From Symbiodinium kawagutii (taxonomy: Eukaryota > Sar > Dinophyceae > Suessiales > Symbiodiniaceae): 64,000 nt of DNA. This document shows positions 53,467 to 64,000 of this stretch, one piece after another (the stretch's first letter is position 1; each line of letters starts with the position of its first letter). Below the pieces are notes generated by a model. The model did not search any database and was not told the DNA's origin. It saw only the letters and a program-made list of their open reading frames with translations. Both the position numbers and the translations under genes were made by a program. The stretch lies in contig VSDK01028448.1 in the NCBI GenBank assembly GCA_009767595.1, positions 268,408 to 332,407 on the forward strand, written 5' to 3'.

Positions 53467-54598
53467 CGTGTTTTTTTTTTTGTGAGTCCTGCCTGTGTGC
53501 AGTTTTAAATGGACTCCCTTCAATTGGGCAGGTTTTTTCTCCTTCGAAGAAGGTTTTTTCCCTGCCTGTGACACAAGACCATGATTTCACCCCAATCGAG
53601 ATTGATGTTTGGAGACGGCGCAGAAATTTGCTGCAGTCAAGACCGGTAGTTGAGTGTCACCCTTTTTTCTTCATTGATTGTAGGTATGAATACATGGCTG
53701 TTGACTCATCAGGTATGATAGAAATTTTGATATGGATCTTGGAATTTGGTTGTATCATGGGAACTGATCGTAAGCGACCAATAATGTTGACCACAGGCGC
53801 CGACGGACAATGTTGGGAACTTGACGTTTCTGGATCCGTGTGGAGTGGCGATGCAGAAAGCTGAACGGTACAAACTGAAAGACTCCAACACCTGCACAGC
53901 TGTTTCAAATAAAACATGTTGAAGGAAATATAGAATGACATTGAGTGATGGTTGGTTAAACTACTGTATACCATGAATAACCTACTTTTTTTGAACCTGA
54001 ATAGTTCAGTGTTATAGACAGACCAACAGAACAGCACGTGTTAATAGTTTTAGCACCCAACAAATCTCACCATGCAGTATCACTATGTATGACAAATTCC
54101 AGGGACATCATGGCCCTTCCGGAGTCAGTGACCTCGCAATGGTTGGTTGACGACTAAGGGGTTGAAAAGCACCTTGCAATATTCAACGTTACTGAAACAA
54201 TACAATGTTTGCAACATACTAATGGTTATATTATGTTGAATACTTCCACAATGCTGCCTCACAAGCACCGTTAATGTCATATTAATGACCAGTGCCAGTG
54301 CTACTGAAAGGCTGGTTACCTACTATGATCATTGGTTGTCAATGACGTATAACGATGGATGACCGGGGACATTCGAGCATCATGGTGAATTGATATTTCG
54401 TAGTAGTAGATAACTATGGTGAAACATGCGAAGGATACAGCATTGCTTGTCTTGAAGGCTCCGTATGTCCATCCGCAACTGACAGGAACTGGTGACTGCG
54501 AGCAACCTGACAGTGGTTGAGGCACACGATCGATGTTCCAGCGTTGGGCAGTGGATGTTGGTTGACGATTGGCTATGTTCACTCAGGTTTATGTTGGC

Positions 54599-54700
54599 AT
54601 TTCCCAAAATGAGGAACCCAAAAAGTGGTTGGTTTATTGCTATAAATGCTAAATAATATTGGATGATTTTTGGGTCCCCTATTCTATGTGTGAAACAACG
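54599..54700. mobile_element. MITE-like element, GGGGTACCCC family
   Basis: Left TTCCCAAAATGAGGAACCC, right GATTTTTGGGTCCCCTATTC. Internal GTTGGTTTATTGCTATAAAT is like the 20798 copy. Confidence 0.6.
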
Positions 54701-54956
54701 GCTTCATGATGGCAACACACCATTGGGCAGTTCATGATGGCAACAAACCGCCGGTTTATATGGTAAAACAATCATCCAGCCAGGGTTTGGACGGCCCAAC
54801 CCTGCCACCAAAGTAGTATGTGTCAAGGCATTGATGCATTGTGTGATTGATATCAGCAGTATAATCTTGGATGATTATGATTCAGAATGTTTAATGTTTT
54901 AATGTTTGATAGTAGAGGATAGAAACCCGAAACAAAAAAGACTCAAGAACTCATCG

Positions 54957-55057
54957 TTGGTGGTTTTAAAGATAGATGTATGTTCCCCAATTGTATTATA
55001 CAACAGATGGTTGGTTGGTTGACACGCATGTTGTTCGTAGGGGTTTAAACCACCAAC
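54957..55057. mobile_element. MITE-like element, TTGGTGGTTTAAA family
   Basis: The clearest copy: left TTGGTGGTTTTAAAG, right GGGTTTAAACCACCAA, an inverted pair, about 100 bp in all. Interior carries TGGTTGGTTGACACGCATG. Confidence 0.7.
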
Positions 55058-55585
55058 CAAACCAGTCTTGTATGATTCATTCAAGATAGAATAAACAGTA
55101 CTCCATTCATGTATACTATTCTTGTTAGTATGATCAATACATTGAACTAAATGCATTTATTGTTACAGCTACTTGGCAAACAAATATACTATTGAAAAGA
55201 TCGCAATCAGTTGAACTACGCTCTTTTTTAATCTAATTGTCGTAGGGCAAAATACTGTAGATCGATAGTTTCTTACCAGGTAGTTTGATTCCACATGCAA
55301 TATTGGTAAATTCCAAATCTGATTCTAACACTACCGCGTGCCGTTTGGCGTTGATCCCTCAGTGAAACAAGAATGTGTACCACGGTGAACATCCCAAAAA
55401 CGAAACTGAAGTAGCAACCAAAAAATCCAACCAAGTATTGTGCTAGCCATGTTGATTGTTGACCTAGCGCCATGCGCATCGGTGACGAGTTCTCTGCTCT
55501 CTGCGTTGCTTGTGGCCCTGACCCGTCGCCAGGTAGCGCGGCAACTTTGCAGAGAGCCGGGAAGCGCAGCTGACGCCGGGGTCAG

Positions 55586-55695
55586 CGGTGCTTCCACCAG
55601 CGCAGCGTTGAGCCCATGGCTCGACGCCAGCTGTGGGAGCTCGTGAAGCAGGCGAAAATCTTTCGGAAATCGTTGGGGAAAACAGCTTTTGAATG
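55586..55695 (+). CDS. Gene E exon
   Basis: After GGGGTCAG the frame reads CFHQRSVEPMARRQLWELVK, then QAKIFRKSLGKTAFE and ends GAATG|GTGAAT in phase 2. The ATG at 55616 (AGCCCATGG) could be the start codon. The reverse-strand ORF over the same bases is a shadow or competitor. Confidence 0.5.
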
Positions 55696-58600
55696 GTGAA
55701 TGATGGGACAATCATGGTGGATAACAATGGTTAATGGTTAGATAATCACGGTCAATCTCATGGAAAACAAGCACCGAATTTGCACCTCAAAGCAAGCAGG
55801 GGTGGGATAAGTGTTTAAATTAAAATTACTATTCATCCATGAACCACCATTATCATTTGATTAATCAACATTGTGCATCGTGTCAATAAATCATCATTAT
55901 GAAGCGTCAACTAAAAACCTTTGTCAAACATACCATCGTTCGTTATCAACTTTCAAAGCCCAAAGCTACCATGTCACAACCATTCTCCCACAGGATAAGT
56001 CACCAGTTTCCTTGCTATCAAGGTAAAACGAGGAGTATCTAACCATCATGGCTCGATGCTAAAAATAGCGGTGTCTACAATTCCATTCACCAACCACTAG
56101 CCGACCATCAACCAAGCACTCACCAGGCATCATTACCGGGTAAGAAGTGAATCACTAATCAATGATCAATTCACCACTAGCCTCCCATTAACCATCATGA
56201 ATCAATGGTTTCCTGATCTTGAGCTACCAACATCTACCAACCAAATAATCTCCTTCCTTTCCTTAACCATCATTGACCAATCTTGGTTGGTAGCTGAAAC
56301 CAATTAATAATGTTTCCTTAACCATCTACCAACCAAATGATCATACCATCGACTTCCTCACCGACCCGAAGAGGATTGGTCAATGATGGTTAATGATTAA
56401 TATCCTTAACCATCATTGATTAACCTATTCTCACTTAAGCATCATTGACCCATCTTGTTTACCAACGCTCGACTTCCTCAGGTTGAACATGCTCCGTGAC
56501 GAAGAGCACCGGGGTGGCCTGGTGCTGCTGCACAATGGCCAGCCGTTGCCAGGAGCCGCCCGTTTTCCACGCGTGGTGCGTGAGGGTCAGTGATGGTCCG
56601 TGATGGTTGGTTAAGGGTTGGTAAACATGGTGAATCTGATTTATTCGAAAAAAAATATTCGAAAAAAATCTGAAGCAAAGCATAGTGAAGGGATTGGTAA
56701 CCATGGTGATGGTTAAGGGTATGGGCTGACTGATGATTGGCTAATGTTGGCTAATCTGGTTTGTGACTGAGCCACCCTGTCATGAAAAATATGCGAAAGT
56801 CAAGCAACCATTTGTTAATAAATTCATTTTCGGAAAGTGGTTGGGTCAATGGTTGGGTCAGTGTTTGGGCACATGGTTGGTGAATGGGTGGTTAATAGTT
56901 AGTGGAAAATGATGGTGAAGTGTCAAGAGATTTTGCACGAATAAAAGCATCCGCTCATATAGTGGTTGGTGAATGGCTGGTTGAACGATCTTTTCAGTTT
57001 TGGATGCACCAACCATTGGCCAGCGACTGACCAGTAACCAACCACTACGATGTAACAATGAACCACATCTATATAACCATTAACCAACCATTATTGGTAT
57101 TGGTTATATCACATCACTATAATGGTTGGTTATATGGTTATTGGTTATTGGTTATAACACATCACTAGCCTTTAACCAACCAACCATTAACCAATAACCA
57201 TTAACCAACCATTCTATTGTATCCCGAGCCATGAAAATTGGTGTGCCGAAAGGACGCCAGAGCCTCGCAGATGCGGGCGTGCGAGATGGCGATGAGGTTT
57301 GGCCGGCCGGCGCGCCATGGAAGAAGCGCATTGCGGTTGGGGTTGGTAGCTGGTGCTGGGCTGATGCTTGGGTGGCTGGTCAATGGTTGGTTAGTGGTTG
57401 GTTGATGGTTAATGGTTGGTTAGAAGTTGGTTGTGAATGATAATGATGTTTGATAAGTTGAATATACAATGTTGCTAAATGATAAAGGATCACGTTTGAT
57501 AATTTAATGATCGTAGATGGCCATGGTCCTCAATAATTAGTGATGGAAAATGCTTGGGAAATGATGGGTTCGGAAATTTTGAGTAACAATGCTTTATGAC
57601 GGTATATACCAATAGCCAGTTGATGGTGGGTGAGTTTGTGAGGGTCAACAAATCTTAGTAATAGTGAGCAAGTGATGCAAGTGTTAGTTTTGATTAATGT
57701 CAACTCTGGATATCATCCACCAGTTGCTGGCTAGTGAACGACAGCTACGAATATGATTTGTATGTTCTATTTTGGTGTGACAAATGATGGTGAATTTATC
57801 GCTGCGGTGGCTAATGATGGTTTGTTACTGGATATGCTGGGTGTCAGTGAGCATATAATGATGGCTAGTCGTAGGTAATGATGATTCATGTACGACCAGG
57901 CATGGTTGCTCCTGGTCACAATTACTTGGTAGGCAATGGGCAATGATGTGCAATATTCATGAAACTCACAGCTGAAATTCATTGGCTGTCAGCTTTCTAG
58001 CAAAGTCAGGTTTCCTAACATAAAGCTCCCTGCATGGCATCACTCCTTTAGCATTTTAGTATTCGAGTAGTTTGCAATCTATATCTTATGGATTAGGGGC
58101 CAGGCTGGCGTACACACAACACTGGATGTGCACCCCACTGTGAAGGGAATGGGCGACATTAAGTTCTTGATATTCACCACGGTTATCCGGGTTAATTAAG
58201 CTTCACCCATCTTCACCCGCTACTAGAGAAATTGAGTTCCCAATGAGCCCTTTATTATCGCCATAGTTATCTTCCTCCAGTGAACCGATCCAGTCGCAGT
58301 TGGTGGGGCCGCCGCTGCACATCCGTACGGCGCCCGCGCCAGGTGATGTATTTTTGGGGCGAGGGCGGTGAAGCGGTGGCCTTGGGTGCCGACATGGAAC
58401 CCGTCGGCGGCTGATGGCTCGGCCGCGGCCTGGCCCCTTACTTGAGAGAGCGCGACCCTTTGTGCTGTTTGCCTGGATGACAATGGTTATTGATGGTTCA
58501 TGTTTAGTGATGGTCAGAAATGGTTCATGATGGTTGGTGAGCACCGGCTGTCAAATGGCGAAATCTGGGATGTCAGAAAGATTGGATAGTGAGTCGTGGA

Positions 58601-61600
58601 TAATGATGATAATAATTGGAGAATCAGTAGGCACCCATTTGACTCACGGTTCACCCAAGAATAGCCAAACAAACGTGGATGTACAAGGACTCAACAAAAA
58701 GAGTAGGATATGCGAAATAAAAACTATCACTGGTTGATTTTGGCACATTGTTGTGGTTAATTACTTGCTTAATTACTATTTACTACTGCTTCAATGTTTG
58801 TGGTACAGCCAACCAAGAACTACATAGTTATCACGATCACCCACCAACAGTAGGAGTAATGGTGAAAATACCTGGTGGGTTTTTGACCCCTTTTGGATCT
58901 AGGTAGATCGGCAGCCATGGGAATCTCAACCATGTTCAAACATGGTCATGATTTAATCGGAAAGCCACCCATTTGAAGGGAGGCACCATGGCACCGGCAT
59001 GCTGGCATGGGCTTGAAATCATCACTTCGCTTCAAACGTGTTTCCTGTTTCAGGAGACATCCATAGCATGAGTTGTTGTGTATAATCAAATTGAACATAG
59101 TTGTTTCTTCCATTGCTTCTGTCACAAGAAACCATTGATTGTTTATGATGGCTGGCTTATTGATCGTGGTGGTTTAATAATGGCAGATCGATGAGAAGCC
59201 AGCAATTTAGAATCCAGAATCAGAAACTACATTGATAATTCATATTGATCAGTACCAAACTTGTAAAGTCAATTAGATGATCAATTCTTGAATGATATTT
59301 TGTTTGCTTGTCAATTCAGGTTGCACAAGTCGGATCATAGTCGATCTAAATTTCTTGACAAATTGATATTCGCGCTCTATTGGCTTTATCGACCACGGCT
59401 GGTGGCACTGGCGGCTAGAGCAGTGTTGGAGCATGATTTCAGGTCGATGAGCACATGAAGTCAGCTGTAGATGGAGCCTTTTCTGCTGCCTCTACCAGCA
59501 ATTCCAAGAAGTGGTGGGAAAATTCCCAGGAAACTGGATAACTGCTGGTTTGAACAAGGGGTTCCAATGTAGATTTTCCCCTGCCAATCAACCAACCCCA
59601 TGATAGGGGCTTTGACCCAAAATCAATGATGATACCCTGAATACCATTGACAACCCCGATCTTATGGGTTGTCTCTCCACAGAGATTCATTCATCCCAAG
59701 TCTCTACGGTGCCAAGTAGCGAGCTTGAACGACGGATGATGGTTGATGGTGGTTGACCACTAATGATAAGTCTGGATGTTGTTTGGGAGGGAGCTAAGGA
59801 GCCAAGACTATCGGCTATCCCTGTTGAAAGGGGAGGTAAAGAGCTCTGAGGAATACCCTCACTAATTGGTAGTAGTCCATGATAGTCGCATCATGATTAT
59901 CATCGATGTATTCCATTGGCAGTCACCGACCATTCCGTAGCAAGTCTTGCTTCGTAAATAGTGGTTATGATTCGTTCTGATAATGGTCAAGACGGTTTGT
60001 TTGATCGTTAACGTGGGTTTCCACCAAGTGGCAATGAGCAAGTGGTGCATGATGGTCCATGAGCCAGAAATCAAATCCATGGTCGCTTGCAGGCCTTTGA
60101 TCATGATTGGTTATGTCCTTCTTATCATGGTTGATTACTTCCCTATTGGCATGGTTTGATGGAATCTTATTTCTATGTGGTTGGTTGCAGTCCTGACATG
60201 AATTTATGGCTGGTTGTATGCTACACTTGTTGTCTAACGGTTCCGTTCCAGTATATTTTATTTGGCAAGGTCAGCAGGTGAACATCAGTCTCAACCATCA
60301 TATCAATCACAGCATTGACAACCGTAAGATGCTATCATATGAGCTCAGGCTTCATATTCAGCATAATCATCGGAACTATATAATGTATCAGTACACCAAG
60401 CACTAAGCCCATGTTGAGTTAGCAGGTCTAGGCAGCCCTTGCCACCAGCCACCTTTGCCAGAGCAAGGGTATCGAGAATCGGGCCACGGGCAGTGCGTCA
60501 GCAGTGGAATGCCAGTTTGCTGGGCTTGTTTACTTTGTCGGTATTGAAGCATTCGTTGACTAACCCTAGTTACGTGATGTTACATGGTTGATTATGGTTT
60601 AGATTGTTGAATCAAGACCATAGAACCCATGGTTTGTTGGCTACAATAGTCAATGTGGTTGAGAATGGTGAATGGTTAATATGAGTGCACAAATGATAAT
60701 ATTGTTTGATGGCGATTGAGAGGGATAGTACGGGGGATGATGGGTTTTTATGTAGTGAACAGTTCTATGTTGACAAGTACTTGTATGGGTTGATGACAGA
60801 GAGGGGAGCTCAAAATAGGGGACCCCGCAGAATCATTCAATATTAGCAATTTATTTCAACCAACCAATCATTTCGGGGGGTTACTCCCATTTTGAACAAC
60901 TACCAGATAGATAATCAAGCTCTTGCTTTTGGGGCACCCGAAGATCATTATAACATGCTGGCGAGCTATGCTGGCTTAGTTAGATATTAGTTCACATGTT
61001 TCTTGGTGATGTGTACTCCAGGCACTGTGGACACCCGATTGTTTTGACTCGATATGGGGTTGTCCAATAATGATGTACCCCTATTAGCTTGCTATTTTCC
61101 TGTGAGTCCCTATTGATAATGTCTATTATTAGGATGGTTAGTGGGTACCACCCAAATTTTTTCGGAGATGGTTCCCCCCAATAATTCTGCATGGGCACCG
61201 CACGTTTTCAATGCTCTTTGATGAGTGACGGCAAGCATCACACCATCATAGACCAATCCTGAAGTTTACACTTGGACTCTCCTTCTGGAGAATTCAGTTG
61301 GCAGTTTGGGAAGAGATCCCATCATGAGGATCTATGTAGCTATTGATTAGCCACCTGGTATCATCATCATCATTCATCGTCCAAGACATAGAGATGATAT
61401 TTATACATTGGATATATTTCATTTATATATGTATATATATATATATTTATTTATTTTTATAAATATACTTAATTAATCTATAATGGTAGAGGAGGGAATC
61501 AAATCATCTAGCTGGTAAACAGGGGATCCCCCAAGAACCTGGCCCAGCCCTGATCAGCCGCACATCGGACATCAGCAGGGCATTCCCATGCGCAGCTGGC

Positions 61601-61668
61601 GCTCAAAAACCTGAAGAGTTCCACGTCGAGGGAAAAAAGCAGCAACCGCCACAGCGCTGCAGCACTGG
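55586..61668 (+). CDS. Gene E: multi-exon gene with a ubiquitin-like-looking segment
   Basis: Gene-level entry. Exons at 55586, 56482, 57253, 59320 and 61579 share the style of gene B. Phases match for 55586/56482/57253 and for 59320/61579; an exon is missing between 57335 and 59320, possibly at 58290-58450. Joined residues around exons 56482-57253 give LLHNGQPLPG...GRQSLADAGVRDGDEVW. This resembles the C-terminal half of a ubiquitin-like fold, where a loop L-x2-x-G-hydrophobic-x-D-G-D-x-hydrophobic is common. That reading is tentative. Neither the start nor the end of the gene is established; the function is unknown. Confidence 0.5.
56482..56585 (+). CDS. Gene E exon
   Basis: Acceptor TTCCTCAG|G. 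Enters in phase 2, completing a Trp codon, and reads LNMLRDEEHRGGLVLLHNGQ, then PLPGAARFPRVVRE. Leaves in phase 1 at GAGG|GT. High third-position G+C and strong composition. Confidence 0.65.
57253..57335 (+). CDS. Gene E exon
   Basis: Acceptor TGCCGAAAG|G, phase 1. Reads RQSLADAGVRDGDEVWPAG then APWKKRIA; ends ATTGCG|GT in phase 0 at the edge of GTTGGT-type intron filler. The ADAGVRDGDEV block is ubiquitin-like in pattern. Confidence 0.6.
58290..58450. other. GC-rich island, possible gene E exon
   Basis: Several frames are open: + SQLVGPPLHIRTAPAPG ending CGCCAG|GT, + AVKRWPWVPTWNPSAADGSA ending in TGA, and - AADGFHVGTQGHRFTALAP. No single choice is supported. Confidence 0.35.
59320..59442 (+). 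CDS. Gene E exon
   Basis: Acceptor TCAATTCAG|G, donor GATTTCAG|GT. Phase 2 in and out. Reads LHKSDHSRSKFLDKLIFALY, then WLYRPRLVALAARAVLEHDF, a helical, basic segment. Convincing composition. Confidence 0.6.
60440..60560. other. GC-rich island, possible exon
   Basis: The + strand frame reads ATFARARVSRIGPRAVRQQW then NASLLGLFTLS. No firm splice boundaries. Confidence 0.3.
60808..60906. mobile_element. MITE-like element, GGGGTACCCC family
   Basis: Left GCTCAAAATAGGGGACCCCG, right TCGGGGGGTTACTCCCATTT then TGAACAACTACC. Interior TTATTTCAACCAACC. A related inverted pair occurs at 61060-61190. Confidence 0.6.
61426..61470. repeat. AT microsatellite
   Basis: TATATATGTATATATATATA followed by TTTA repeats. 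Confidence 0.9.
61579..61668 (+). CDS. Gene E exon
   Basis: Acceptor CATCAGCAG|G, enters in phase 2 to match 59442. Reads AFPCAAGAQKPEEFHVEGKK then QQPPQRCST; GT donor at 61669 in phase 2, or read-through to TAG at about 61688. Good composition. Confidence 0.55.
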
Positions 61669-61770
61669 GTGCTGCGCTTGTGCTTAGGTGTGTCCTGGAT
61701 TGATGTTGCCATCATGGATTCAAGAATCCTTTGACAATCATTGATGGTGTCGTCATGTTATCAGTTTACC

Positions 61771-61816
61771 ATACCATACCATACCATACCATACCATACC
61801 ATACCATACCATACCA
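61771..61816. repeat. (CATAC)n pentanucleotide repeat
   Basis: Nine head-to-tail ATACC units with no interruption. Confidence 0.97.
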
Positions 61817-62780
61817 TCATAGTTGGATTAGGTGTTCATCATGAACAATCCAACCGATTTGACAATCCTTGTGGCTCAACATGCTGCACATATACTTGTT
61901 GAATGGTAGTGGTGATTGGGTGATCCAGCCCAGTCAATTCCCTGTTTGTTTTCAAACTTGGGAGACGGCTAGCAATTTGATAGTACATCATGTTTGGTCA
62001 CATATCAGTGTCACTTGTCTACATCGACATGTTGATGTTAAGATCTCATCATGTACATGTTTTTTATATTTAAACACGTGCGTTTAGATATACATATATA
62101 TATATATATTTGTTTTTAATTATTTATTTATTCATTCATGGTCGCTGTCCCCAAATGGACCTACCCCTACCTCAAAGGTCCATTGAAGGAAATTGATAGT
62201 ATGGAGCTGAGACATGTAGAATGTATAGTTGCCAACAAACGCGCCAACAAAGTGACATGAAAAATAAACACCATGCACAAAACAATACAATCACAGTGAC
62301 AGATAAATGGAATTGAACATTACAAAAAGGGACGCCAAATTTTTGCTTCCATTTCAAGATGATTGCTTGCATGTCGTGTATTGTTTGCTTCCTTGAACCT
62401 GCAAAACACACTGCAAATACCATGGTTCTTGCATTCTTGTGACAGAAACAATTTACTGTCCTTCCAAAAATGATAAAACGTTGAGCATTTAGCCAAACAT
62501 ACTAAATTATACAATAGTAAAAAATGTCTAGCGATTTCCATCCCCAAGAGTCCTAACAAAAATGTGTTTTTGGTTTTCTCAAGGTTCATTAGTGTTTTAG
62601 AGAAAAAATAAAATACTTTGAAAAAAAACAATTTTCCAGCTCTCTTTGGCTGACCTTCCCATCCCCAAGAGTCCTGACCTTCCCATCCCCAGAGCGCAAG
62701 CCACTTGGAGAACATGAGGCGGCACATTTCAAGATTTCTAATTTTCGCAAATTTTCTCAAGTTTCCAGGGTCTCAATTTG
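61817..62780. other. No confident gene
   Basis: Contains a (TA)n run at 62091-62110. A - strand frame at 62172-62760 is open but A/T-homopolymer rich. The block TTCCCATCCCCAAGAGTCCT-like occurs at 62538 and 62656, with a related form at 62682. Confidence 0.5.
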
Positions 62781-62789
62781 AGGCATGTC

Positions 62790-63108
62790 CTTGAGACCTT
62801 CGGCAGCAAGTGAAGTCTCAGGGTCAACGGCTTTGCTGCAGGGCTCTTCCTGGTCCCTGATTCAGTTGGACCGGGCTTTGGTGTTCACATGCGTTTTCTG
62901 CAATGCGTACAACTTCGATGCCCAACCATGCAGATTGGCCTCTTGTGAGAGCGCTAACGCCAAGGTCAAGTTGCTTTTTCCTTGGACCTTCTTTGACCAA
63001 ATTTCGTTGTCCATTGATGGGTTTCCCTGGGCGTCCCAGCTGCTCGGTTTTGACATTGGTCTAAAGTGTCACTTGAGCAGCTCTGCATGGCACACAACAT
63101 GACGAAGC
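62790..63108 (+). CDS. Candidate coding island, strand uncertain
   Basis: The + strand frame reads DRALVFTCVFCNAYNFDAQP, then LFPWTFFDQISLSIDGFPWA and LLGFDIGL. Two - strand frames are open over the same bases (for example SWDAQGNPSMDNEIWSKKVQ). + is favoured only because every better-supported exon in the window is +. Confidence 0.3.
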
Positions 63109-63116
63109 TATTTATC

Positions 63117-63166
63117 TATATATCTACCAATCAATCAACCAACCAATCAAACAATCAATCAACCAA
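63117..63166. repeat. CAATCAATCAAC repeat
   Basis: Short tetranucleotide-like CAAT/CAAC run, complement of the GATT/GTTG type at 48 kb. Confidence 0.9.
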
Positions 63167-63179
63167 TGCTTCCATGCCA

Positions 63180-63451
63180 TCAAATTCTGAGCGGCTGGTC
63201 CTGATGTTCACCACTTGTTGGGAAGGGGCAGAACGATTCAACCCATCGCAGTGGTGCCTCCAACTGAGGTCTCGCTCCGTGAGGCAAATCAAGGAGCAAG
63301 GGGCGCTCCTATAACTATTGGGGCTACAAGGAGTGCTGCTTCAGCTTGGATCACAGCGGGTTCCATCACAGAACATTTCCTTCGCAGATCCCAGTCGTTG
63401 AGCAGCAGCATGTTTAAAGCGTTGTCTAGCGGTTTTGAACATGAACTGTGA
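63180..63451 (+). CDS. Candidate coding island
   Basis: The + strand frame reads SERLVLMFTTCWEGAERFNP then SQWCLQLRSRSVRQIKEQG and stops at TAA; a second + frame continues with TRSAASAWITAGSITEHFLR to TGA at 63451. Possibly two exons. Not recognised. Confidence 0.35.
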
Positions 63452-64000
63452 GCACGTTCGATTTGAATCCAACTGTTTGTCGTTGATCTCCAGCAGTAGC
63501 AGACAACGCGTATCTTTCATTGTAATATCAAAAAAACACTGTTCACCATAGATTTGGTCGATTGAACCAATTCACCGCAATTATCAACCAGAGTCTTTGT
63601 AGCCCGGCTCATTTGGACAAATCATTTAGCAAGGCATGATGGCCATCATAATAGCTCAGCTGGTGGCTGGACAGCTGGCAGGCTAGCCATCCGGAAAGAG
63701 ATGGGGAAAGAGCAGCCAGGGTGTCTACAAGGGGACGTTATGGCAAAGAGGCTTTAAAAAGCAGCGGCAAGTCATGGATTGTGAATGCCACGCCATCATA
63801 CACTACCGATTGCCATGTGATCCATATGGATCGTGAATGCATGTGATCGGATCAGCGTTGAATCAGTTGCTTTGCTTGTGCCTGGTCTTTGCAAAAGAGT
63901 TGCTGTGCTGTGCAGAGCATTCCTGGTGCTCCAAATTCTCAACGCAAACACCTTCTTGGATGCTGAGGCCTTGCGCATTTTTGCTGTTTGAACTCTGGAT
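63452..64000. other. No confident gene
   Basis: Mixed AT-rich sequence with GCTGGTGGCTGGACAGCTGG-type words. An island near 63850-63980 has open frames on both strands. Confidence 0.4.

Larger units (their letters stand above)
53391..55585. other. Spacer with MITE-like elements
   Basis: From about 54 kb the AACCAT/ATGGTT filler typical of 1-25 kb returns. Frame 53424-53864 is open (VLTTGADGQCWELDVSGS-like) but unproven. 55470-55570 holds a GC-rich frame starting MRIGDEFSALCVACGPD, possibly an exon of gene E. Confidence 0.45.

Overview
This is a draft eukaryotic nuclear scaffold and looks like a dinoflagellate, probably Suessiales/Symbiodiniaceae-like. The species is not determinable. The evidence is: exons of 30-270 nt separated by introns of 0.2-2.6 kb; introns that start with GC or GA as well as GT, and an almost invariant G after the acceptor AG; TTTAGGG-type repeats; genes apparently all on one (+) strand; and a large receptor-like gene of a type I recall from dinoflagellate genomes. 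There is one 109-base N gap (23997-24105). No bacterial operons, tRNA, rRNA, CRISPR array or spliced-leader relic was recognised.

Layout. 1-700 is a 20-bp satellite (35 units). 718-7289 holds weakly supported exon islands (candidate gene A). About 8987-25400 holds a chain of very small + strand exons, many joined by matching splice phase, encoding a protein with a charged coiled coil (gene B). Its introns are filled with degenerate AACCAT/ATGGTT repeats and small inverted-repeat elements. 26043-39889 is the best-supported gene (gene C): signal peptide exon, a split extracellular domain resembling a periplasmic-binding-protein module, cysteine-rich ephrin-receptor/GCC2-like repeats, and a multi-pass membrane domain in one uninterrupted 1.19-kb last exon. 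Gene D (about 40083-40738) follows within 200 bases.

41-53.5 kb is dominated by long microsatellites (GACA, CAGA, TTTG, GATT, GATG) with scattered candidate exons, including a 335-bp tandem duplication that copies a C-terminal coding segment. 55586-61668 holds another phase-consistent chain of + strand exons (gene E), including a stretch resembling a ubiquitin-like fold. 62.8-63.5 kb holds further possible exons.

How it works together: only gene C has an interpretable role, as a surface receptor or sensor with an N-terminal ligand-binding-like ectodomain. No functional link among neighbours can be shown. The unidirectional order fits the tandem gene arrangement reported for dinoflagellates. 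All exon calls were made by eye from reading frame, amino-acid composition, splice dinucleotides and phase; some exons of genes B, C and E are probably missing.
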